A stretch of DNA of 64,000 nt from Bacillota bacterium (GCA_023408075.1 JAEYKW010000032.1:1-64000), one strand, 5' to 3'; counted from the stretch's first letter, positions 53,140-62,915 are shown. The notes: generated by a model not told the origin, from the letters alone. Numbers and translations are program-made.

Positions 53140-54861
53140 CTATTTTGATCTCGCATAATCGGCAATCCGGCTTGCGAGCCGCTGTGCAAAATCCGCGGAT
53201 GCCGAATAAAAGTATTTGAGCGCGGTGCGCCGCAGCCCTTCGGAAACATGCACCAGTTCGGCAGCCAAGTTGTCAATCAGGCTGTTTTTTTGTTCGGGAG
53301 ACAGAGACATATAGCGCTGTCCGGCCTGCGTGAAATTATCGGTCTTGGGAATCTGCGATCTGACCAGCTGCCCTCCCGCGTACGTATCGGTACCGCTCGT
53401 CACCAAATCGTCGGGCGTCCAGTTCTTCTGCGCATTCACGGGAATATCCCTGAAGTTTTTTCCGAGGCGGTGGCGCTGTGAATCCCAGTAGATATTGGCA
53501 CGGGCCTGCAGCAGCTTGTCATCGGAAAGCTCGGCACCGTCCAGCAAATTCGCGGGCGAGAAGGCCACCTTTTCAATTTGTTCCATGTAATCAACCGGGT
53601 TGCGGTTCAGCGTCAGCCGGCCCACAGGTATGAGCGGATACTGTTCCTCGCTCCATGTTTTTGTGCAGTCGAGCGGGTCAAAGGGCAGGTAGTCTTCATC
53701 GCACGGGTCCATCAGCTGAACGTGCAGCTCATATTGCACCGGGCGCCCGGAGGCAATCGTATCAAAAAGGTCCTGGCCTGCGATGTCGGGGTTCTTACAT
53801 GCCAACGCCACGGCTTCCTGTCGGCTGATATATTCCTCACCGGCGAGCGGAATCCAATGGTATTTGACATAGCGGCGCTCGCCCTGTGCGTTTCTCCACA
53901 CAAAGGTATTCACGCCAAACCCTTTGATATGCCGGAAGCTTTTGATTGTGCCCACATCCGAATAAAGCCAGGTCACAAAATGTGTGGTTTCCGGTGCGGT
54001 TGCGAAAAACCGCCAAAAGCGGTCGGGGTTCGTCAGGTTGTTGACGGGTGAGGGGGAAAGCGCTGCGATGGCCTGCGGGAACTTGACGCCGTCGCGCACA
54101 AACAGCACGGGGATATGGTTGCATAACAGATCAAAGATGCCTTCGTTCGTGTAAAACTTAACAGAAAACCCGCGCACATTGCGGGACGTATCCGGCGTTC
54201 CCTTGTTGCCCGCTGCGAGAGAAAAGCGCACCATGGCGGGCACCTGCTGACCGGGCACCTGCAAAAACTTGAGCTTGGTATAATCTCTCATGGAATACAT
54301 CGTCTGAAAGGTACCGAATGCGCCGAACCCCTTCACGTGAAGCGGCCGCTCGAGAATTTTGGTATGGGTAAATATCTCAAGCGCCTCATGCAAAGTGCTG
54401 TCCTGCTCAAGAACAGGGCCTCTTGGCCCCACAGTCTGTGAGTGCTTTGTATGAAGATGGTGGTCTTTCTCCCAGGACAGCGTTGTGTCCGCCATGCCAT
54501 CTTCGGACCACGGCATCGCTTCGGGCATATCATTCGCGTCCGTCATTCTCGTGCGCGTATGGTACGCATCGGGATAATCCCCGTACGCACTCGCGCTGGT
54601 CCTTTCATTGGAGTTCACAGGGCGGTTCGAAGCAGGCTCCGGCATATCATCCGTCTGTGCCGGGCACGGCGATGCATAATCATCGTAGGACCCTTGCGCG
54701 TACCTGCGGCTGATTGAATCCTCTTTTGGAGCGGCTGATTGCCTGTGTTGTTTCTGTTGATACGAATTGCGGTCAGGCGAAGCGTTTTGACGATTGGCTT
54801 TGAGCTCTTTGACAGGTGTTTGCGATTCCAATTGGAACCACCCGTTTTCATTATCCATCAT
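53140..54861 (-). CDS. haem catalase with a long disordered N-terminal extension
   Basis: The 573-residue protein breaks down hydrogen peroxide in the cytoplasm. Its catalase domain starts near residue 140: distal His175 in ERPLHVKGFG, VRFSLAAGNKG, the distal Asn in LLCNHIPVLFVRD, and the proximal haem-binding Tyr and Arg in ARANIYWDSQRHRLGKNF. Residues 1-140 are rich in Ser, Pro, Asp, Tyr, Gln and Arg and look disordered, unlike usual monofunctional catalases. ATG 54861 follows GAAGGGAG; an upstream in-frame start at 54924 lacks a site. The domain is somewhat divergent around the distal helix (IFTHTKILERP). Confidence 0.88.
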   Translation of the reverse strand: MMDNENGWFQLESQTPVKELKANRQNASPDRNSYQQKQHRQSAAPKEDSISRRYAQGSYDDYASPCPAQTDDMPEPASNRPVNSNERTSASAYGDYPDAYHTRTRMTDANDMPEAMPWSEDGMADTTLSWEKDHHLHTKHSQTVGPRGPVLEQDSTLHEALEIFTHTKILERPLHVKGFGAFGTFQTMYSMRDYTKLKFLQVPGQQVPAMVRFSLAAGNKGTPDTSRNVRGFSVKFYTNEGIFDLLCNHIPVLFVRDGVKFPQAIAALSPSPVNNLTNPDRFWRFFATAPETTHFVTWLYSDVGTIKSFRHIKGFGVNTFVWRNAQGERRYVKYHWIPLAGEEYISRQEAVALACKNPDIAGQDLFDTIASGRPVQYELHVQLMDPCDEDYLPFDPLDCTKTWSEEQYPLIPVGRLTLNRNPVDYMEQIEKVAFSPANLLDGAELSDDKLLQARANIYWDSQRHRLGKNFRDIPVNAQKNWTPDDLVTSGTDTYAGGQLVRSQIPKTDNFTQAGQRYMSLSPEQKNSLIDNLAAELVHVSEGLRRTALKYFYSASADFAQRLASRIADYARSK

Positions 54862-55156
54862 ATTATGTACTCCCTTCAAATTGCGCGTGAAAAACACGGC
54901 TTGGCTATGAGCGAATGGCTGCAAGACCAGCTAACACAATATATTATTTGAGCGGCGAATCTGTGACCGGGATAGCGTCTAAAGCGGCGGACGCTTCACT
55001 TTATGAGACCTCTGTCAGTCGGCAAAATAGGGGGCAGCGATGGACGGACAGAGATAATTTTTTGCGAAAATATTTTTTGTCAATTTTTCGGTCTTCATAA
55101 AAACTCCATAACTGTTTGTTATCATGCAGTCACAATCATGAAAGGGTAATGAATCA
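54862..55156. other. divergent intergenic region between catalase and the copper-type operon
   Basis: The 295-nt region must hold both promoters. No convincing -35/-10 pair was found. An inverted repeat ATAAC-TGTTT-GTTAT (55109-55123) lies about 34 nt before the DUF2318 gene and could be an operator. Confidence 0.35.
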
Positions 55157-55720
55157 ATGAAGACGAAAAAGAGATCCAATAAGATCACAATTTATGCCGT
55201 TGCGGCGGTGGCGCTGGCGGTCGTCGTCGTAGCGGGCATTTTGCTGATCGGCGGACAGGACGGCAAAGAGGAGGCGCTGGCTCCAATTCCGACGAAAACG
55301 CAAGCCGACGCAGCCAATAGCGACAATGCCAATAGCGACACTGCGGAGTCCGACGGACAGGGCATCACAATCAATAAGGATGAGATTACCGAAGTCGCGA
55401 CATTTTTCCCGTATCAGTCCGGCGATACCGATATGGAGGTCATTGCGATCCGGGCAACCGACGGGACCGTAAGAACGGCGCTCAACACCTGTCAGGTCTG
55501 CTTTGATTCGGGGCGCGGCTATTACAAGCAGGACGGCGATGTGCTGGTCTGTCAGAACTGCGGCAACCGGTTCAGCGTGGATCAGGTTGAGGTGGTCAAA
55601 GGCGGATGCAACCCCGTGCCGATATTTGATGACCAAAAAACCGAGACCGACGATACGATCACGATCTCGGACGATGTGCTGGCTCAGTATAAAACGCTGT
55701 TCAGCGAGTGGAAAAAATAG
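55157..55720 (+). CDS. DUF2318-type metal-binding membrane protein
   Basis: The 187-residue protein has an N-terminal TM (about residues 11-32), an acidic linker (about 35-75), and an extracytoplasmic domain with NTCQVCFDSGRGYYKQDG and LVCQNCGNRFSVDQVE, then GGCNPVPI. The CxxC pairs plus the last Cys are the DUF2318 signature, seen in membrane proteins near metal transport genes. It probably binds or hands over a metal. ATG 55157 follows AAAGGGTAATG. It is first in the copper-type operon, 14 nt before the next gene. Confidence 0.82.
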   Translation: MKTKKRSNKITIYAVAAVALAVVVVAGILLIGGQDGKEEALAPIPTKTQADAANSDNANSDTAESDGQGITINKDEITEVATFFPYQSGDTDMEVIAIRATDGTVRTALNTCQVCFDSGRGYYKQDGDVLVCQNCGNRFSVDQVEVVKGGCNPVPIFDDQKTETDDTITISDDVLAQYKTLFSEWKK

Positions 55721-55734
55721 AGGAGAGTAAAGCA

Positions 55735-57627
55735 ATGCAGCAGGTAAAAACGAGGCTGGCTGTGGATGGAATGGTCTGCCCAAGCTGTGAACTGACAATT
55801 GAACGCGGACTCAAAAAGCTTAGCGGTGTGATCAACATCAAAGCCAGCTACAGAACGGGCACCGTGACGGTGGCTTACGATGCCCAGCAGGTGAATGAAG
55901 GCCAGATCATCAAGGTTATCGAAGAGCTGGAGTACAAGGTGGCACCCCAAAACGCACTGGCAGAGACGGGGCAAGCGGACAAACCGGCAAAAAAACGCAG
56001 TATCTTTACCATTGCGGCGGGAATTCTGGTGATTGGGCTGGCTGTCTTTCTGATGTTCGACAGTTCGCTGGGCCTCAGCTTTTTGCCGCAGATTGACGAG
56101 TCCATGAGTTACGGCATCTTATTTGTTGTCGGCCTTTTGACTTCGGTCCACTGCATCGCCATGTGCGGCGGCATCAACCTGTCCCAATGCATCGCGCACC
56201 AGACGGGTGAGACTCAGACGCTCAAAACGAAGCTGAGGCCGAGCCTGCTCTATAACTTAGGCCGGGTCATCTCCTACACGATTATCGGCGGTATCGTCGG
56301 CGCGCTCGGCGCGGGCATCAGCTTTTCGGGTACGGCCAAAGGCATCGTGGCGGTGGTGGCAGGCGTGTTCATGATTCTCATGGGACTCAATCTGACGGGC
56401 CTCTTTCCGTGGATGAGAAAGCTGATACCGCACATGCCCAAAGCGCTTGCGAGAAAGGCACGTGCGAAAAAACGCGGCGCTTTCGTTGTGGGCCTGCTCA
56501 ATGGGCTGATGCCCTGCGGGCCGCTGCAGGCCATGCAGCTTTATGCGCTCGGTACGGGCAGCTTCTTTGCGGGCGCCCTCTCTATGCTGTTATTCAGCCT
56601 GGGTACCGTTCCGCTGATGTTTGGATTCGGGGCTTTAAGCTCACTCTTAAGCAGCAAGTTTACCCAAAGGCTCATGAAGGTCAGCGCAGTGCTCGTGATT
56701 GCGCTCGGCGTTGTGATGGCGGGCCGGGGGCTGACCCAGTCCGGCTTGTCGCCTGTGCTCGCGGCGGACCAGCTGCCGTCGGTGACAGCGCAGGTTCAGG
56801 AAGATGTGCAGCTTGTGACCACACAGATGAAAAGCAACACTTACGACCCGATCACGGTGAAAGCGGGCATTCCCGTGAAATGGACCATCACGGCGGACGA
56901 AGATTCGCTTAACGGCTGCAACAACCCGGTGACGATACCCAAATACGACGTGCAGAAAGAGCTGGTTCCGGGGGATAATGTGATTGAATTTACCCCGACG
57001 GAGGAAGGGGACGTCGTTTATACCTGCTGGATGGGCATGATCAGAGGTGTGATCCATGTGGTTCCGAATAATGATACGACGGAGACTGAGGCGCCCTCTC
57101 AGACGCAGACACCGGCTGTCGGTGGTCCTGCTGCAAGTCCGGACGGCAGTTCAGCACCTCTGATTGAGGACGATGAATGGCAGATTGCGGGTAGCAGCTG
57201 CTGCGGCGGTACATACGCGGCCGGTTTTGAAAACGGCAAGTTCCCGGTGGATAAGGTGGCTGTCGGCGAGATCAGGGACGGTGTGCAGTATGTGAACATC
57301 TCCGTGAACGAAAAAGGCTTTGAACCCGCACTGGTTGTCTTGCAAAAGGGTGTTGAGACGGTTTGGACGATCAACGGCGAGAGCCTGAACAGCTGCAACA
57401 GCAGTCTCGTTTTTCCGGCTTACAACGCGCAAATGGATCTCAAAGAAGGGGAAAATACGGTTGAGTTCACCCCGGATCAGGATTTCTCGTACAGCTGCTG
57501 GATGGGTATGCTGAACGGCTACGTCAAAGTGGTGGACGACGTCACGGATTTCGACCTTGAGGCGGTTCAGCAGGAGGCGGCGAATGTGGTGCCGGATGCC
57601 GGGGCCGGAGCCGGATGCTGCGGCTGA
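55735..57627 (+). CDS. HMA - TauE/SafE-like membrane - double cupredoxin fusion
   Basis: The 630-residue protein joins three kinds of part. HMA metal-binding domain, about 8-72, with GMVCPSC (Cys15, Cys18). A six-to-seven-TM domain of the sulfite-exporter TauE/SafE/CcdA-like family, about 80-345, with TSVHCIAMCGG and NGLMPCGPLQAMQ. Then two cupredoxin-like domains, each with an early Cys-Asn pair (GCNNPVTIPKYD; SCNSSLVFPAYN) and the late motif CWMGM (about residues 430 and 587). A Cys-rich SSCCGG linker lies between them and the C-terminus is GAGCCG. Cys and Met ligands suggest Cu(I) or Ag(I). It is followed by copA. Confidence 0.88.
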   Translation: MQQVKTRLAVDGMVCPSCELTIERGLKKLSGVINIKASYRTGTVTVAYDAQQVNEGQIIKVIEELEYKVAPQNALAETGQADKPAKKRSIFTIAAGILVIGLAVFLMFDSSLGLSFLPQIDESMSYGILFVVGLLTSVHCIAMCGGINLSQCIAHQTGETQTLKTKLRPSLLYNLGRVISYTIIGGIVGALGAGISFSGTAKGIVAVVAGVFMILMGLNLTGLFPWMRKLIPHMPKALARKARAKKRGAFVVGLLNGLMPCGPLQAMQLYALGTGSFFAGALSMLLFSLGTVPLMFGFGALSSLLSSKFTQRLMKVSAVLVIALGVVMAGRGLTQSGLSPVLAADQLPSVTAQVQEDVQLVTTQMKSNTYDPITVKAGIPVKWTITADEDSLNGCNNPVTIPKYDVQKELVPGDNVIEFTPTEEGDVVYTCWMGMIRGVIHVVPNNDTTETEAPSQTQTPAVGGPAASPDGSSAPLIEDDEWQIAGSSCCGGTYAAGFENGKFPVDKVAVGEIRDGVQYVNISVNEKGFEPALVVLQKGVETVWTINGESLNSCNSSLVFPAYNAQMDLKEGENTVEFTPDQDFSYSCWMGMLNGYVKVVDDVTDFDLEAVQQEAANVVPDAGAGAGCCG

Positions 57628-57672
57628 AAAATAAGCAATAATAAATATATCAAGCAACGGAGGAAATAAGCC

Positions 57673-60138
57673 TTGGAGAAATATTACAGAGTCACCGGCA
57701 TGTCGTGCGCGTCGTGCGCCGCACATGCGCAGAAAGCTGTCGCCAAGCTTAACGGCGTTGAGCTCAGTGAGGTGAATATCGCAACGGAAAAGCTGCGTGT
57801 GATATATGATGAAAGTAAGCTCGGGTTTGAACAGCTGCAAAAAGCGGTGGAGGATGCGGGGTACGGCCTTGTTGACGAACAGCCTCTGAAAAAGCTGGAG
57901 CTGCTGGTGGAAGGCATGACCTGCGCGGCCTGTTCGGCGGCGGTGGAGCGTGCGGTGAAAAAGCTGCCGGGCATCAAATCGGCATCGGTGAACCTCACGA
58001 CCAACCGGGCCGTAATCGAATACGACCCTTCGGCTGTCAAGCTGTTCGGCATCAAGCAGGCGATAACGAAAGCGGGTTATACGCCCGTCGATATTGAGGA
58101 AGAGGCTGTGCGCGACGCGGACAGCGAAAGGCGGGCCAAGGCGCTCAAAAACCAGCGCATCCGGCTCATCATCGCGGCGGTGTTCTCTCTGCCGGTGCTG
58201 TATATCGCGATGTCGCATATGTTTCCCGAGCTCAAGCTGCCCATTCCCTACTTTATGGGCTCGCACGATTTTCCGCTGATATTCGCACTTGTTCAGCTGT
58301 TTCTGACGGTGCCGGTCATATTTGCGGGCAGCAGGTTCTTTACGGTGGGGATCAAGACGCTTTTTAAAGGCGCGCCGAATATGGATACGCTCGTAGCTAT
58401 CGGTACCGGCAGCGCGTTTATTTACGGCATATATGCGACCGTCATGATATACTCAGGCGATTTTCATTTTGCGCAGTACCTGTATTTTGAATCGGCGGCG
58501 GTCGTGATTACGCTCGTCATGCTCGGCAAATACCTCGAAGCCGTCAGCAAGGGCAAAACGTCCGAAGCGATTAAAAAGCTCATGGGCCTTAAGCCCAAAA
58601 CGGCCGTTATACTCGTGGACGGCGCGGAGATGGAAGTGCCGCTCGATGAAGTGGCCGTGGGCGACACCGTGCTGGTGCGTCCGGGTTCCGTCATTCCGGT
58701 GGATGGCGTGGTCGTAGAAGGCCTTACCTCCGTGGACGAATCGATGCTGACCGGCGAAAGCCTGCCGGTGGATAAGCATCCGGGCAGCGATGTGACGGGC
58801 GGCAGCATCAATCAGGAAGGGCTCATCAAATTTCAGGCAGCCAAGGTTGGCGAGGACACGGCGCTTTCTAAAATCATCAAGCTCGTGGAGGAAGCGCAGG
58901 GAAAAAAAGCCCCGATCGCGAAAATTGCGGATATTATCTCCGGGTATTTTGTGCCCGTGGTGCTCGGAATTGCGCTCGTCGCCGCCGTACTATGGGCTCT
59001 GACGGGCAAGGATTTCAACTTCGCTCTTAACGTCTTCGTTTCGGTCCTCGTCATTGCGTGCCCGTGTGCGCTCGGGCTTGCGACACCGACGGCGATTATG
59101 GTGGGCACAGGCAAGGGTGCGGAGCTTGGCATACTGATTAAAGGCGGAGAAGCGCTTGAGACGACATACCGTATCAAGACGGTGGTGTTTGACAAGACAG
59201 GCACGATCACGGAAGGGAAGCCGGTGCTGACGGATACCCGCGTTTACGGCGCCATGCGTGAAGAAGAGGCGCTGTCGTTAACGGCATCCGCCGAGCGCGG
59301 ATCGGAACACCCGATTGCCCGCGCGATATTGGAGGGCGCGGAGCAAAGGGGCATTGCGCTGAAAGAACCCGAGAGCTTTAAGGCGGTGCCGGGTCGCGGC
59401 ATCGACGCGATGATTCAGGGCAAGCGCGTGCTCGCAGGCAATGTGAAGCTGATGGCTGAAAACAATATTGATACGGCGGATGCGGATGCGGACGCGAAGG
59501 AGCTCGCATCCAAGGGAAGAACGCTGATGTACGTGTCTGTGGACGGGACACTCACGGCGCTGATGGCGGCGGCGGATACGGTGAAGGCGACGAGCAAAGC
59601 GGCGATTCAAAAGCTCAAGGCCCTCGGCATTGAGGTGGCTATGATCACGGGCGACAACGCGAATACGGCGGCGGTGATTGCAAAAGAAGTGGGCATCGAC
59701 AGGGTGCTTGCCGATGTGCTTCCTCAGGATAAGGCCGGAGAGGTGAAAAAGCTGCAGCAGGATAAACGCAAGGTGGCCATGGTGGGGGACGGCATCAACG
59801 ACGCTCCGGCGCTTGTTCAGGCCGATGTCGGTATCGCGATCGGCACAGGCACGGATGTTGCCGTGGAGTCGGCGGATGTGGTGCTGATGCGCGGAGATTT
59901 AAACGAAGTGCCTGCCGCAATTGCGCTGAGCCGCGCGACGATCCGCAACATCAAGCAGAACCTGTTCTGGGCATTTATCTACAATCTGGCGGGCATACCC
60001 GTTGCGGCAGGGCTGCTGTATGTGTTCGGCGGGCCGCTGCTAAATCCGGTGTTCGCGGGCGCGGCCATGGCGCTGAGCTCCGTATCGGTGGTATCGAACG
60101 CGCTGCGTTTAAAGCGCTTTAAACTGGCAGAAAAATAA
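57673..60138 (+). CDS. copA: copper-exporting P1B-type ATPase
   Basis: The 821-residue pump exports Cu(I) at the cost of ATP. Two N-terminal HMA domains (GMSCASC, Cys12/15; GMTCAAC, Cys84/87), eight TMs, the membrane CPC in VIACPCALGLATPT (near residue 462), actuator TGES in LTGESLPVDKH, the phosphorylated Asp in FDKTGTITEG (near 506), and VGDGINDAPAL (near 704). TTG 57673 follows AACGGAGGAAA. All family motifs are present. It probably works with the HMA-TauE-cupredoxin protein just upstream. Confidence 0.95.
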   Translation: MEKYYRVTGMSCASCAAHAQKAVAKLNGVELSEVNIATEKLRVIYDESKLGFEQLQKAVEDAGYGLVDEQPLKKLELLVEGMTCAACSAAVERAVKKLPGIKSASVNLTTNRAVIEYDPSAVKLFGIKQAITKAGYTPVDIEEEAVRDADSERRAKALKNQRIRLIIAAVFSLPVLYIAMSHMFPELKLPIPYFMGSHDFPLIFALVQLFLTVPVIFAGSRFFTVGIKTLFKGAPNMDTLVAIGTGSAFIYGIYATVMIYSGDFHFAQYLYFESAAVVITLVMLGKYLEAVSKGKTSEAIKKLMGLKPKTAVILVDGAEMEVPLDEVAVGDTVLVRPGSVIPVDGVVVEGLTSVDESMLTGESLPVDKHPGSDVTGGSINQEGLIKFQAAKVGEDTALSKIIKLVEEAQGKKAPIAKIADIISGYFVPVVLGIALVAAVLWALTGKDFNFALNVFVSVLVIACPCALGLATPTAIMVGTGKGAELGILIKGGEALETTYRIKTVVFDKTGTITEGKPVLTDTRVYGAMREEEALSLTASAERGSEHPIARAILEGAEQRGIALKEPESFKAVPGRGIDAMIQGKRVLAGNVKLMAENNIDTADADADAKELASKGRTLMYVSVDGTLTALMAAADTVKATSKAAIQKLKALGIEVAMITGDNANTAAVIAKEVGIDRVLADVLPQDKAGEVKKLQQDKRKVAMVGDGINDAPALVQADVGIAIGTGTDVAVESADVVLMRGDLNEVPAAIALSRATIRNIKQNLFWAFIYNLAGIPVAAGLLYVFGGPLLNPVFAGAAMALSSVSVVSNALRLKRFKLAEK

Positions 60139-60155
60139 TAGAGGAGAAAATAATT

Positions 60156-60794
60156 ATGAAAAAGATCGCGTTAATGATAATCAGTTTGGTTCTTGTGACG
60201 ATAATGTTTGTAGGGTGTGCGGAGACGGATGTGGTATTAAAGTTCAGCCCCGGCTCTCTGAGTGCGATCACGGAGAAATATCAGGCCATCGTCAGTGAAA
60301 CGGATGGCGCTTACAAATTGACCGTGGACGGCGAGACCTCGTTGAATGTCAGCGCGGATTTTAGCGGGACGCAGGACATATGGTTTGAAACGCCGCTGGC
60401 TCCGTTTACGGCGGCGGGCCTCGATACTGCGAAGCTCGGCGAGGGGTATAAAGCTGAGAACGATACATTCTATCTGGTGGGGGATTACGGCAAGGGCAGC
60501 GGTGCCAAGGACAATGTGACCGATGCGCTGTTTGAGAGCGTAAAATACGACCGTTCGAAGCTGACCTATCATCAGGATCTTGACCATTACGGTGTCAAGC
60601 TGCCGGGCGGCAAGTTTGAATGGGCGAAGGACTATAATACAAACGACAAGGACATCGTTTTTGTGATCGCCGCGAAGCCGCTTGCAGATATCGGCGTGGA
60701 TGTTCAGAATATTGAAGGTTGGGTATTTAAAACCATGAAGGATACGGATGGCAGCGATATCGACGTGCTGCTCAAGCCGTATGACCTGACATAA
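60156..60794 (+). CDS. lipoprotein of unknown function in the copper-type operon
   Basis: The 212-residue protein has a lipobox MFVGC (Cys21). The mature part is acidic and contains TSLNVSADFSGTQDIWFETPL and YHQDLDHYGVKLPGG segments; no known domain was recognised. It has no CxxC or Met-rich metal motif. It lies 17 nt after copA and 25 nt before the response regulator gene, so it is an operon member that might act in sensing at the membrane surface. Confidence 0.7.
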   Translation: MKKIALMIISLVLVTIMFVGCAETDVVLKFSPGSLSAITEKYQAIVSETDGAYKLTVDGETSLNVSADFSGTQDIWFETPLAPFTAAGLDTAKLGEGYKAENDTFYLVGDYGKGSGAKDNVTDALFESVKYDRSKLTYHQDLDHYGVKLPGGKFEWAKDYNTNDKDIVFVIAAKPLADIGVDVQNIEGWVFKTMKDTDGSDIDVLLKPYDLT

Positions 60795-60819
60795 GAAATA
60801 GAAAGCATGGAGCAAGGCA

Positions 60820-61518
60820 ATGACGGAGAGACCGGGTATACTGGTGGTGGATGACGAGGAACCCATTGTTGAGGTTGTCGAATCGTATCTTGTGAAAACG
60901 GGGTATACGGTTTTTAAAGCCTACAACGGGAAAGATGCGCTGGCTGTGTTTGGCAGCCAGCCTCTTTCGCTTATTCTGCTCGATTTGATGCTGCCCGATA
61001 TCAGCGGCGAAGAGGTGTGCCGGACGATACGCAAGACATCGCGCGTGCCCATTATCATGCTCACAGCCAAGGTGGAGGAAGAGAATATATTGAAAGGGCT
61101 GGATATCGGCGCGGACGATTATGTGACCAAGCCGTTCAGCCCCCGGCAGCTGATGGCGCGTGTGGGCGCGCTGCTGCGCCGTACCGAAGGCATGGATTTG
61201 TGCGTGTCGAGCCTGCTCAGCTTCCGGGACAAAGATCTGATGATCGATATCATCACGCATGAGGTGTTCAAAAACGGCGAACCCGCCGGGCTTACACCCA
61301 TAGAATTCAAGCTGCTTTGCACAATGGCCAAATCGCCGGGGCGTACATTTTCACGCAACGACCTGATTGACCTTGCGCTCGGCGAGGATTACCTTGGATT
61401 CGACCGTTCAATCGACTCGCACATCAAAAATCTGCGGCAGAAAATTGAAACGGATACAAAGAACTGCCGTTATATCCTCACCGTTCACGGTGTGGGGTAT
61501 AGGTTTGGGGGTAAGTAA
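60820..61518 (+). CDS. response regulator, OmpR/PhoB family
   Basis: The 232-residue protein has a receiver with LVVDDEEPIVEVVESYLVKTG, the phospho-Asp in LILLDLMLPDISGEEV, and DYVTKPFSPRQLMARV, followed by a winged-helix (LTPIEFKLLCTMAKSPGRTF, SIDSHIKNLRQKI). It lies 2 nt before the kinase gene. Placement after copA suggests metal-stress control of the operon. Confidence 0.93.
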   Translation: MTERPGILVVDDEEPIVEVVESYLVKTGYTVFKAYNGKDALAVFGSQPLSLILLDLMLPDISGEEVCRTIRKTSRVPIIMLTAKVEEENILKGLDIGADDYVTKPFSPRQLMARVGALLRRTEGMDLCVSSLLSFRDKDLMIDIITHEVFKNGEPAGLTPIEFKLLCTMAKSPGRTFSRNDLIDLALGEDYLGFDRSIDSHIKNLRQKIETDTKNCRYILTVHGVGYRFGGK

Positions 61519-61520
61519 CG

Positions 61521-62915
61521 ATGCGGCATAGCTTAAGAACGAGATTGTCACTGTCCTATGTGCTGATTACGGTGGTCTGTGTCGTGATCGTCATTCTGCT
61601 GGCGAACGCGCTGCTTGAGACGCAGTTCCGCAGCTATGTTCAGGCCCAGCAGCAGCATGAAGCGGATGGCACTGTGTCGCAAATCACAGAGCGTTACAAG
61701 GCGTCCGACGGGTGGGATACCGCCTATATCGAGAACGTCGGCATGAACGCACTCGAAAACGGCATGATCATTAAGGTGACTGATGCTGACGGAACGGTGA
61801 TTTGGGACGCCGCGACCCACAACAATGGCCTTTGCCAGAAGATGCTGACCAACATGCGGTTCAATATGAAAAGCCGGTACCGGCAGTGGGAAGGCGGCTA
61901 TCAGGAGTCACAGTATGATGTGAGCGTGGGCGGCAGCAGCGTGGGTACCGTCAGCGTGGGCTATTACGGCCCGTTTTATTACACCGATAACGACCTGTAT
62001 TTTATTAATTCCATCAACAGGATGATTATATGGGCCGGTGTCGCATCGGTCATTCTCGCGCTGGGGCTCGGGGCGCTCATGTCGCGGCAGATCAGCCAGC
62101 CGATATCGCGCGTGATCGATAAAGCGAAGATGATTGCACGCGGCCTTTACGGCAGCAAGATCGCCGAGCGGTCGAGCACGACGGAGATTCGCAGCCTTGT
62201 GGATACGGTCAACAACCTTGCGGATACACTGCAGGCTCAGCAGATTCAGAGCCGGCAGGCATCCATGGACATTGCCCATGAGCTGCGCACGCCGCTCACA
62301 ACGGTTCAGGCCAATCTGGAGGCGGTGATGGACGGCGTGATGGAATTGGATCAAAACCGCGTTAAAGTGCTGCATGAGCAAATTCTGCGGATAAATCGGC
62401 TGGTGGACGATTTGGCGGAGCTCGCGCGCTACGAGAGCCGAAAAACCGTGCTCGAAAAGACGGACTTTGATTTGTCGGCACTCATCGAAAACGTGATTCT
62501 GCATGTCGGAAACGATTATGCCAAAGAAGACAAGACGCTGACTTATGAAGGCAAAAGGTGTGAGATCGTTGCCGATAAGGATAAAATCAGTCAGGTGCTG
62601 CTCAATCTGCTGTCTAACGCGCTCAAATTCACGAGACCCGGCGACAGCGTGACGGTGACATTGAAACAGCAAAAGACCACTGTTGAGATGGTCGTGAGGG
62701 ACACCGGGCTTGGCATATCGCAAGAGGATTTGCCGCATATATTTGACCGGTTTTATCGGGCGGACAAATCGCGCAGCCGCAAGACGGGCGGTGCGGGCAT
62801 AGGGCTCACGATTGTGAAATCCATTGTCGAGGCACACGGGGGCACGATTGAGGTGAAAAGCGCGCCGAATGAAGGTACTGAGTTTACGATAAAAATGCCG
62901 GTCAGAACAGACTGA
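61521..62915 (+). CDS. sensor histidine kinase (HAMP-HisKA-HATPase)
   Basis: The 464-residue kinase has TM1 (about 12-32), an extracytoplasmic sensor domain of ~135 residues, TM2 (about 170-192), HAMP (SQPISRVIDKAKMIARG), an H-box MDIAHELRTPLTTVQANLE, the N-box LLNLLSNALKFT, the G1 box RDTGLGIS, and FDRFYRADKSRSRKTGGAGIGLTI. All motifs are intact. The sensor has no CxxC or Met cluster of known copper sensors. ATG 61521 is 2 nt after the regulator stop. Confidence 0.93.
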   Translation: MRHSLRTRLSLSYVLITVVCVVIVILLANALLETQFRSYVQAQQQHEADGTVSQITERYKASDGWDTAYIENVGMNALENGMIIKVTDADGTVIWDAATHNNGLCQKMLTNMRFNMKSRYRQWEGGYQESQYDVSVGGSSVGTVSVGYYGPFYYTDNDLYFINSINRMIIWAGVASVILALGLGALMSRQISQPISRVIDKAKMIARGLYGSKIAERSSTTEIRSLVDTVNNLADTLQAQQIQSRQASMDIAHELRTPLTTVQANLEAVMDGVMELDQNRVKVLHEQILRINRLVDDLAELARYESRKTVLEKTDFDLSALIENVILHVGNDYAKEDKTLTYEGKRCEIVADKDKISQVLLNLLSNALKFTRPGDSVTVTLKQQKTTVEMVVRDTGLGISQEDLPHIFDRFYRADKSRSRKTGGAGIGLTIVKSIVEAHGGTIEVKSAPNEGTEFTIKMPVRTD

